A stretch of DNA of 32,376 bases from positions 1-32,376 of the forward strand of contig CAVFFT010000039.1 of assembly GCA_963621885.1 (NCBI GenBank), in the 5' to 3' direction. Below are positions 1 through 6,279 of the stretch, in pieces. The notes beneath the pieces were generated by a model that was given only the letters and a program-made list of their open reading frames with translations, did no database searches and had not been told where the DNA came from. Source of the stretch: UMGS1519 sp963621885 (GTDB taxonomy: Bacteria > Actinomycetota > Coriobacteriia > Coriobacteriales > Eggerthellaceae). The number at the start of each line of letters is the position of its first letter. The first letter of the stretch is position 1. The position numbers and the translations under genes are program-made.

Positions 1-9
1 TCGCGGATG

Positions 10-486
10 CTACTTCGCGCGCGTGACGCCCTCGACGATGAAGCCAAGCTTGTCGAGAGAGTCGTAGTAGGTGAAGCGCGCGCCCGGCGTCTTGATCGAC
101 GGGCCTTCCATCCAGACGCCAATGCCCTTTTCGGCCATCAGCTTGTTGGCGCGGTCGTTGTCGTCCACGTCGAAGCGGATGTGATGCAGGCCGTGCTGGC
201 CGAGCTTCAGGTAGTCGCTCCAGATGTCGTCGTGGTCGCCGGTGGGCTGCAGGAACTCCAGCTGGATGTTGAAGAAGTTATAGAAGTCGGCGTAAACCGG
301 TGCGTCGATGAGCTCGTCGGAATACTTGTAGGTGCAATCCTTGAAGGGCATCAGGCCGCTGGAATCCGGTTCGAGACCGAAAACGTCGAGCATTGCCTGG
401 CGTACCTTTGCGAGGTCTTCTACGACAAAGCCGATTTGAACGATGTCATGAAATTCGTCCGTTACGCTGAAATCCTGTACCTTCAT
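10..486 (-). CDS. VOC-superfamily (glyoxalase / methylmalonyl-CoA epimerase-like) protein
   Basis: A 158-residue protein with the two beta-alpha-beta-beta-beta modules of the vicinal oxygen chelate fold. The N-terminal strand reads DIVQIGFVVEDL and the second module opens with GLHHIRFDVDD, as in methylmalonyl-CoA epimerases. The four expected metal-ligand positions appear filled: Gln17 (Gln is an accepted ligand in this superfamily), Glu77, His101/His102 and Glu152 in the last strand FIVEGV. The start at 486 is chosen because AGGAGGATCCTC lies just upstream; an in-frame ATG further upstream has no ribosome binding site. The neighbour on the same strand is a LysR regulator, and both genes have a similar motif upstream, so the regulator may control this enzyme. 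Substrate is unknown; glyoxalase, epimerase, dioxygenase or resistance roles all fit the fold. The fold is confident, the reaction is not. Confidence 0.85.
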   Translation of the reverse strand: MKVQDFSVTDEFHDIVQIGFVVEDLAKVRQAMLDVFGLEPDSSGLMPFKDCTYKYSDELIDAPVYADFYNFFNIQLEFLQPTGDHDDIWSDYLKLGQHGLHHIRFDVDDNDRANKLMAEKGIGVWMEGPSIKTPGARFTYYDSLDKLGFIVEGVTRAK

Positions 487-568
487 TGAGGATCCTCCTT
501 CATCGATCACTGAATAAGACGACACCGAATGCGTGCGTCGCTTTCGGAAATTCGCCAAACGTCTTCAC

Positions 569-600
569 CGATTATCGACAATTGAACAATCGAAGTCCAA
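569..600 (-). promoter_or_regulatory. Candidate promoter and LysR site upstream of the VOC gene
   Basis: On the minus strand TTGGAC (595-600) is followed after 18 bases by GATAAT (571-576), about 85 bases before the start codon. A 14-base motif, ATTGTCGATAATCG on the minus strand (569-582), overlaps the -10 and matches 12 of 14 bases of a motif upstream of the lysR gene. CGATT at 569-573 and AATCG at 588-592 form an inverted repeat. Read by eye; regulation is inferred. Confidence 0.45.
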
Positions 601-694
601 TAAGGGCTTTCAAAGTCGAAGGGGGCTTATAAGAATCAGGTGGGATGCGCGCCTTATGGACGTGACACGCGTGAGACGGAATGAGCGTGGCTTG

Positions 695-1606
695 CTAATC
701 GTCTTCTTCCGCGTCGAAGTCATAGTCTTTCATGAAGTCCACGAACTCCTGGAGCGTTGGCGAAAGTCGTTCTTGTTTGCGATAGCTCACATAGAAACGG
801 TGGAAGTCGGCAGGTGATTCGTCTATGCGCAGAGGAACCACATCATGGAAGGCCTCGATCAGCCAGGAGTGGCATGCGATTGCCACGATACGCGGGTTGG
901 CGGTGACCAGCGACGCGAGCGTTATCTCGTCGCTGTAGTCGTAGCTGATATTGAGGTTCTTGCGCTTGCCCACAAGCGCTGTTATCTCGTGAGTGAATGC
1001 GCCGCGCTTGTTCTGGTAGGTGATGATGGGCATGCCCTCAAGCTCATCGAGCGAGATGTGCTCGCGCGTCGCAAGCGGATGCGCCACATTCACAAGCAGG
1101 CAGGCGGGCTGCGAAGACGCGGGGATGGAAACGATCTCCGGGTCGCGTTTGCCGAGCACGCCCGCCATGATGGCGTCGAGCGAACCGTCCTTGAGTTCCT
1201 TCATGAGTCCGGCCGTGGTGCCCTGTTTCCAGGCTACGTGGACATACTGACGGGTGGACGCGTGGTATTGGCGAATTGCCTTTGACCAGGCGCTGTTTTG
1301 AATGGAAGAGACCATGCCTACCGACAGCACCGCATTTTCGCTGGCGGTGCGCTCCTTGATGGTCCGGGTCACGTTGTCGAGCGCATTGCACGCCACCACT
1401 ACCGCTTGGTAGAAGTCCTCGCCGTCCTGCGTGAGTTCAAGCTTGGGCGAGCGGCGTTTCTTGATAAGCGCGCATCCCAGCTCGCTTTCGAGATTGGAAA
1501 CAGCCAGTGAAAGCGTGGGTTGGGTGATATAGAGCTCCTTGGCGGCATTGGTATAGCTGCCCACTTCAATAAGCTTGCGGAAGTAGTACAGATGCGTCAG
1601 GTTCAT
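695..1606 (-). CDS. LysR-family transcriptional regulator
   Basis: A 303-residue protein of normal LysR length. Residues 1-60 form the winged helix-turn-helix (LTHLYYFRKLIEVGSYTNAA, then ITQPTLSLAVSNLESELGCAL), with a long linker helix after it. Residues 90-295 are the periplasmic-binding-protein-like effector domain, with a typical LVNVAHPLA and a PIITYQNKRG stretch. The start is supported by GGAGGAGCATCGAGC just upstream of ATG. Such proteins bind DNA as tetramers and sense a small molecule. Upstream lies a perfect 7-base dyad, suggesting autoregulation, and a related motif sits in front of the VOC gene next door, the most likely target. The effector cannot be read from sequence. Confidence 0.93.
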   Translation of the reverse strand: MNLTHLYYFRKLIEVGSYTNAAKELYITQPTLSLAVSNLESELGCALIKKRRSPKLELTQDGEDFYQAVVVACNALDNVTRTIKERTASENAVLSVGMVSSIQNSAWSKAIRQYHASTRQYVHVAWKQGTTAGLMKELKDGSLDAIMAGVLGKRDPEIVSIPASSQPACLLVNVAHPLATREHISLDELEGMPIITYQNKRGAFTHEITALVGKRKNLNISYDYSDEITLASLVTANPRIVAIACHSWLIEAFHDVVPLRIDESPADFHRFYVSYRKQERLSPTLQEFVDFMKDYDFDAEEDD

Positions 1607-1670
1607 GCTCGATGCTCCTCCATTGGAATCCCGAGTAGCATTGGTAAGAGTCTAGCAAAGGGCTTTCGCG

Positions 1671-1698
1671 GCTCATTTTTCGTTTTTCGACAATGAGC
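1671..1698 (-). promoter_or_regulatory. Interrupted palindrome upstream of lysR-family gene, probable operator
   Basis: GCTCATT (1671-1677) and AATGAGC (1692-1698) are perfect inverted copies separated by 14 bases, 65-92 bases upstream of the regulator's start codon. Size and position fit a LysR autoregulatory site. The right half overlaps CGTTTTTCGACAAT (1681-1694), nearly identical to the motif at 569-582. Confidence 0.5.
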
Positions 1699-1770
1699 AA
1701 GTCGAATAGCACATAAGAGAAGGCGGCGCACCATTGATTTGGTTTCCGCCGCTGTCGATGCTAGGGCTCG

Positions 1771-2307
1771 TTAGTGCTTCTTGACTGAACCGTTCTTTTT
1801 CATCTCGTCCAGCTTCGCCTCAATCTCGACGTCTTTCAGGAAGCGCAAGCCCAGGAATCCCACGACCGTCATGATGAGCGAGGCCGGATCGGGAATGCGC
1901 ACGATAAGCAGGAAGCCGATGAAATAGAGGGGAGACACCACGCTCATCACAATGAGAATGCGGTGGATGGGTCGATACGGCGCATCATCATAAAGGCGCG
2001 CCATGCCCTTCAGATTGGCAAGAAGGCAGACGATTCCGCAGAACAGGAGGAACAGCGCCTCTATGCGCATGATGGTGGCGACGGGAAGGCCGTTGAACTG
2101 GTTGCCGCCTTGGGCGACAAGTTCCCAGTCGGTGATTTCCTGGCCTTGGAAATAGGCGCCGGCGATGAAAGCGACGGCGGCGATGAATGTTACAACCAGG
2201 TAGATGAAGCAGAAATTGTAGAGGCTATGCAGGCGCTGGCGAGCCTTCGTCATGGGCAGGCCGTCATCGCCGATGCGTACGCCGTTCTCGTCATATTGTT
2301 TAGCCAT
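1771..2307 (-). CDS. Small four-helix membrane protein, function unknown
   Basis: A 178-residue protein not assigned to a known family. After a charged 25-residue N-terminus there are four likely membrane helices at about residues 30-53, 77-97, 112-135 and 139-157, followed by a Lys/Glu-rich cytosolic tail (EAKLDEMKKNGSVKKH). The loop between helices 1 and 2 (QGQEITDWELVAQGGNQFNG) is polar. The start has AAAGGTTG eight bases upstream. A possible promoter reads TTCCGC, 18 bases, TAATAA upstream on the same strand. Its neighbours (LysR regulator, phospholipase-like protein) give no functional hint. The gene is real by codon pattern and helices; a function cannot be offered. Confidence 0.75.
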   Translation of the reverse strand: MAKQYDENGVRIGDDGLPMTKARQRLHSLYNFCFIYLVVTFIAAVAFIAGAYFQGQEITDWELVAQGGNQFNGLPVATIMRIEALFLLFCGIVCLLANLKGMARLYDDAPYRPIHRILIVMSVVSPLYFIGFLLIVRIPDPASLIMTVVGFLGLRFLKDVEIEAKLDEMKKNGSVKKH

Positions 2308-2485
2308 AAATTCAACCTTTAATCGATGCTGATGGCTCTTTATTTTATTAGGTTTTTGCAGGCGTGAAGCGGAAAACGAATACGCACCATAAGCACATGT
2401 CTACGGGTTGCGAAGGGGTTGGTGCGGGCTGATGCGCGCATGCCGCCCTTCTTGCGGGAGGCCCCCGCGAGCAGTCGAAGCTCCT

Positions 2486-3295
2486 CTAAGCCCCCGCGTG
2501 GCGGGTTTGCCAGTGCGGATCGTTGGGCATGGAGGGCGGGAAGCCCGCATCGGTGCGGATGGCCGCGGCCGAAATTCCCAAACCGGCATGGCGGCGGGCA
2601 TTCCAGGTGCGAAGCCAGGCAATGACCCGGGCGTTGCAGGCGTCGAACACGCCATAGAGCCAGTCGGCGCTAATCACCTGATAATGGTTGCGATGCAGCG
2701 GAATAGCGGCGTTGCTTTCCACGATGCGCGAGGCAACCCGCACCGCGCGTTCGACATCGGCGGGCAAAATGCGGTAGGCGACGAAGCGCTGCGCCGCGTC
2801 AATCAGCTCGGGCGTAATGAGCACGTGGCTGGAAATGGTGAGCGAGCGGCCGAACAGGTCGAAGTCCGCTTGCTTGCGCTGCCGCAAATCGTCGTCGGCA
2901 TGCAGGTCGTGTGCCTGACAGAAGCCCCGGAAGCTGCCGTTGTAGTAGCGGTCCGCCACGAGGTGTGCCCAGGCGCCGAGCGCCATCGACAGTCCCGTTT
3001 CGGTCTTGGGCGTACGCGCGGCGATGTAGTAGTCCCAGAACCGGTCGGCATCGGGAATGGGAATCACATCCATTTCCGCGACATGCGTGAGCAGATAGTC
3101 CATGCGATAGGTGGTGTCGGGCACCATATAGCCCACGTAGATGTCGGGCACATAGTTCCCGAACAGGAACGCATTTGCGTCGTTGATTCCCATGCTGGGT
3201 TGCCACGGGGCGGCAAGCACCGTTTCGGCATGGGCGGTATGTATGTTCCAACTGGGCATGCTGCCATGGTAGCGCAGCAAACGGGGTGTGGGCAT
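2486..3295 (-). CDS. Zinc-dependent phospholipase C-like protein
   Basis: About 269 residues, resembling the zinc-dependent phospholipase C / S1-P1 nuclease-type fold. Visible landmarks are Trp16 and His19/His22 near the N-terminus (PSWNIHTAH), FLFGNYVPDIYVG with Asp51, the LLTH stretch with His71, and LGAWAHLVADRYYN with His111 and Asp115. These are the positions where the family holds zinc. No signal peptide is seen, so it may be cytosolic and not a secreted toxin. The start is uncertain: ATG at 3295 has a weak AGGCAG upstream, ATG at 3259 (starting MPSWN) has none. Hypothetical proteins of this family are common in gut anaerobes and their substrates are unknown. Confidence 0.7.
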   Translation of the reverse strand: MPTPRLLRYHGSMPSWNIHTAHAETVLAAPWQPSMGINDANAFLFGNYVPDIYVGYMVPDTTYRMDYLLTHVAEMDVIPIPDADRFWDYYIAARTPKTETGLSMALGAWAHLVADRYYNGSFRGFCQAHDLHADDDLRQRKQADFDLFGRSLTISSHVLITPELIDAAQRFVAYRILPADVERAVRVASRIVESNAAIPLHRNHYQVISADWLYGVFDACNARVIAWLRTWNARRHAGLGISAAAIRTDAGFPPSMPNDPHWQTRHAGA

Positions 3296-3415
3296 GGCGA
3301 ATCTGCCTGGTTTGCCGCTACAATGCCATGTTATGTCAGAATGCTTACGCGATTTTGCCCGGGTGGCAACTTGCTTGAGTTGCTTCCCCTTGGGCGGAGT
3401 CGCTTGAATTTTGAA

Positions 3416-3492
3416 AAGAGGCAACGCGATTTCATCCAAACGGAGGATCGCTGGGGCCCGAGATAAGCGGCATGAAGAGGCAACGCGGTTTC
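3416..3492. repeat. Pair of 18-bp direct repeats in the leader of the asparagine-synthetase-like gene
   Basis: AAGAGGCAACGCGATTTC (3416-3433) recurs with one change at 3475-3492, a 59-base offset. A short TTGCTTGA/TCGCTTGA motif also recurs around 3371, 3401 and 3509. It lies between the divergent phospholipase-like and asparagine-synthetase-like genes and may be a degenerate tandem duplication or paired protein sites. Confidence 0.5.
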
Positions 3493-3528
3493 GCTTCTCG
3501 GCGGAATTGCTTGAGGAAGGCATAAGAG

Positions 3529-5112
3529 ATGACTGAGCTGAAAGCGTACAACGGGCTTATCCGCAATCATGCGGAACTGGCCGCGGAGCTTGGCGTGGAT
3601 GTGGATGGCTGCACGCGGGAAGAGCGTGAAGAGAAGATTCTTGTCGCGGCCTATGACCGCTGGGGCAAGGAGATGGGTACCCACATCAATGGCCAGTTCG
3701 GCGCGGCGGTCTACGATGACGCGCGCCAGGAGCTGTTCTGCCTGCGCGACCCGTTGGGCGCCGAGCTCTTCTACTACTACGAGACGACGGATGGCCGTCT
3801 GCTTTACGGTACCGAGATTGGCGAGATCGCGGGCCAGCCGGGCTATGTGCGCGAGCTGAATCAGTCGCTGCTGCAGTTCTATCTCACCTTCAACTACATC
3901 CCGGGCGAAGAGACCCTTTTCAAGGGCATCTACAAGCTCGAGCCGGGCGGATTCCTCACCTTCGGTGCGGAGGGCTTGAAGCTGGGCCGCTGGTGGGAGC
4001 TCGAATTCCATCCCGACGAGACGAAGACGCTCGACGATTGGGCGGATGAGCTGACGGAGGCGATGGAGGCGAGCCTGCGCGACATCTGCGCGGAGGACGA
4101 GCAGCCGGACAGTTTCCTTTCCGGCGGCGTCGATTCCTCCTACATTCTTGCGAAGAGCCGCGCGCGTACGGGTTATTGCGTGGCCTACGCCAACGAGCGG
4201 GCGAGCGAAGAGAACGAGGCGCGCGAGACGGCCGCCATTCTCGGGCGCGAATTCGAGGGCGTGACCGTGTCGCCCGAGGAGTTCTTTGCCACGGTTGATG
4301 AATTCCTCCGTGCCTATGAGCAGCCGTCGGCTGATGTTGCGGGTCTTTCGCTTTTCGTTGCCGCGAAGAAGGTCGCCAAGAAATCGACGCTGTGCTTCTC
4401 GGGTGAAGGTGCCGACGAGTTTTTCGCCGGCTACAGCGTTTACCAGAATCCGCGGCGTTTGCGCCTGAGCCCCGACCCGGTCTATTGCGGCTGCACCTAC
4501 ATCATGAACGCGAAGGAGCAGCGCCGCTTCCTGCGCAGCTATGACGCAACTCGCTCCACGCGCGATTTCATGAAGAAGCGCGGCGCGGCGGGACGCTCCT
4601 ACGATCTCATCACCTACATGCTGTATGCGGAACTGCGGAGCTATTTCGAGGGAAGCATCCTTTTCAATTCGACGCGCATTTCGCGCGGAACGGGCTTGGA
4701 TATTCGCATGCCGTACTGTGACCTGCGCATATTCGACATCGCGCTGCGCATGCCTTCGCGTTTCAAGGTGGGCGAGGGGAAGAACAAGGTGGCGTTGCGT
4801 CGTGCGGCGTCGCGGGCGCTTCCCGAAAAGGTGGCCTATCGGCGCAAGCTCGGATTCCCTGTGCCGGTGCGTGAATGGCTCGCGGATCCGGCCTTCAATG
4901 GCGATATCCATCGGGCTTTCGAAAGCGAAACGGCCGCGAAGTTCTTCAATGTGGACGAGATTGGCGCGCTGCTTGACGCGCTCGAGGGACGCAAGCCGCG
5001 GAAGGCTCATCCCGTGTGGTTCCGCCGCCGTCAGGGTCAGCTGTGGCGCTACGTGTGGACGGTGTACACCTTCATCCGTTGGCACGAGCTTTTCTTCGAC
5101 GACGCGAAGTAG
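3529..5112 (+). CDS. Asparagine synthetase-like protein lacking the glutaminase nucleophile
   Basis: A 527-residue protein whose C-terminal two thirds is an asparagine synthetase ATP-pyrophosphatase domain. It has the SGGVDSS PP-loop at 198-204, SGEGADEFFAGY at 291-302, and the C-terminal ALPEKVAYRRKLGFPVP signature. Residues 5-110 match the second half of a class II glutamine amidotransferase domain (AYNGLIRNH in place of FNGEIYN, then INGQFGAAVYD and LRDPLGAELFYY). The first roughly 70 residues of the usual domain, including the catalytic Cys at position 2 (MCGI) and the arginine motif after it, are absent. An in-frame TAA at 3523-3525 rules out an unseen extension. AGGAAGG precedes the ATG. 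It may use free ammonia, take nitrogen from a partner, or adenylate another substrate. It is not a normal AsnB. Confidence 0.88.
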   Translation: MTELKAYNGLIRNHAELAAELGVDVDGCTREEREEKILVAAYDRWGKEMGTHINGQFGAAVYDDARQELFCLRDPLGAELFYYYETTDGRLLYGTEIGEIAGQPGYVRELNQSLLQFYLTFNYIPGEETLFKGIYKLEPGGFLTFGAEGLKLGRWWELEFHPDETKTLDDWADELTEAMEASLRDICAEDEQPDSFLSGGVDSSYILAKSRARTGYCVAYANERASEENEARETAAILGREFEGVTVSPEEFFATVDEFLRAYEQPSADVAGLSLFVAAKKVAKKSTLCFSGEGADEFFAGYSVYQNPRRLRLSPDPVYCGCTYIMNAKEQRRFLRSYDATRSTRDFMKKRGAAGRSYDLITYMLYAELRSYFEGSILFNSTRISRGTGLDIRMPYCDLRIFDIALRMPSRFKVGEGKNKVALRRAASRALPEKVAYRRKLGFPVPVREWLADPAFNGDIHRAFESETAAKFFNVDEIGALLDALEGRKPRKAHPVWFRRRQGQLWRYVWTVYTFIRWHELFFDDAK

Positions 5113-5379
5113 AGTTGGAGAAGCGACCCGGGAGGTCGAGGACGCTGCACCGCGCGGTCGGTCGCACGGGCGTTCGGCGCCGCGTTTGGCTCCCGAATGT
5201 CGCTTTGGTAACGGCTGCGCTTCGTTCGGTTGCGCTCCCATGCTTCGCATGAAAATCGAACATGATATGTTGTGCCACGGGATACTCGTGCTAAGGTTTG
5301 AACATCTGTCAGCATGCTTGCGCAGTCAGAGCAGCCCTTGCAAGCCGCTTGTCGCGCGTGAAACGAGAGAGAGACAACG

Positions 5380-6234
5380 ATGAAAAAACTGCTTGCAATG
5401 GTGTGCGCGATGGCGCTGTGCGCTTCGTGCTTTGCGCTTACGGCCTGCGGAAACAGCTCTTCTAATGAGAGCGGTTCCGCGGCCTCGAGTGAAAGCTCGG
5501 CGGCTGCCGCTGCCGAAGAAGGCTTCGCGGGCGACTGGAAGCTCGCCGCGGCCGAGGGCGACGGTGTCACCTTCGCCGGCGAATTTAAGGCGATGTATCA
5601 GGCTGAAAGCTCCATCGACCTCACGCTCGGCGAGAACGGCAAGGGCACGCTTTCCTTCGATGACGAAAGCGAAGAAATCACCTGGGAAGAGGTGGACGAC
5701 ACCAATGCGAAGCTGACGGTTTCGCGGACGCTCTTCGACGACAAGAACCTTTCTTCGAGCGAGGCTGCCGGCGAAGAGGATTCCATCACCGTGGACATCG
5801 TGCTGGAGGATGGCGAGCTGAGCATTCCGCTGGGCAACCGCAGCTATGCCGACACGATGATCTTCACCCGCGATGGCGAGATCGCGAAGCTTCCCGACCT
5901 TGATGTGAGCAAGGCGGAGGAAATCACTTCGGCCGATGTGCTGAAGGGCACCTGGACGCTGACCGCGGTGGACGTGAGCAGTCTGCTCATGTATGGCGAG
6001 TCGGAGAATCTTGCGGCTCTCATCAGCCAGGATAGCGTCGAGATTGAATTCAAGGACAACGGCGTGGTTGACGTGATGGGAACGGAATCGACCTACGAGG
6101 TTACCGATTCGGGCACCACGATCGAGATCAACGACACCGATTTCACGCTGCGCATGGCCGGTGATGACCTGCTTCTGGAATACCCCGAGGAAACGACCGG
6201 CATTCAGATGGTGGAGCGCTTCTCGAAGGAGTAG
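5380..6234 (+). CDS. Secreted lipoprotein with two lipocalin-like beta repeats
   Basis: A 284-residue lipoprotein. The signal peptide MKKLLAMVCAMALCASCFALTAC ends in the lipobox LTAC with Cys23, the expected lipidation site. A Ser/Ala/Glu linker follows (residues 24-47). Two related beta-rich units come next, about 48-165 (FAGDWKLAAAEGDG, then TLGENGKGTLSFDD) and 185-284 (LKGTWTLTAVDVSS, then EFKDNGVVDVMG). Each resembles the small lipocalin-like domains in many surface lipoproteins. GAGAGAG lies seven bases before the ATG. A possible promoter upstream reads TTGTGC, 16 bases, TAAGGT near 5270-5300. It stands alone, 267 bp after the synthetase-like gene. The ligand is unknown; anchorage on the outer face of the membrane is well supported. 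Confidence 0.85.
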   Translation: MKKLLAMVCAMALCASCFALTACGNSSSNESGSAASSESSAAAAAEEGFAGDWKLAAAEGDGVTFAGEFKAMYQAESSIDLTLGENGKGTLSFDDESEEITWEEVDDTNAKLTVSRTLFDDKNLSSSEAAGEEDSITVDIVLEDGELSIPLGNRSYADTMIFTRDGEIAKLPDLDVSKAEEITSADVLKGTWTLTAVDVSSLLMYGESENLAALISQDSVEIEFKDNGVVDVMGTESTYEVTDSGTTIEINDTDFTLRMAGDDLLLEYPEETTGIQMVERFSKE

Positions 6235-6279
6235 GCCGGCCGGATTGGTCGAGCCGCTTTTCTCGAGAGGGATACGCGT

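Noticed and set aside
3296..3528. Missing N-terminus of the asparagine-synthetase-like gene in another frame (frameshift)
   Set aside because: No frame upstream encodes an MCGI-type start or the arginine motif. The stretch holds direct repeats and an in-frame stop just before the ATG, so a simple frameshift does not restore the domain.
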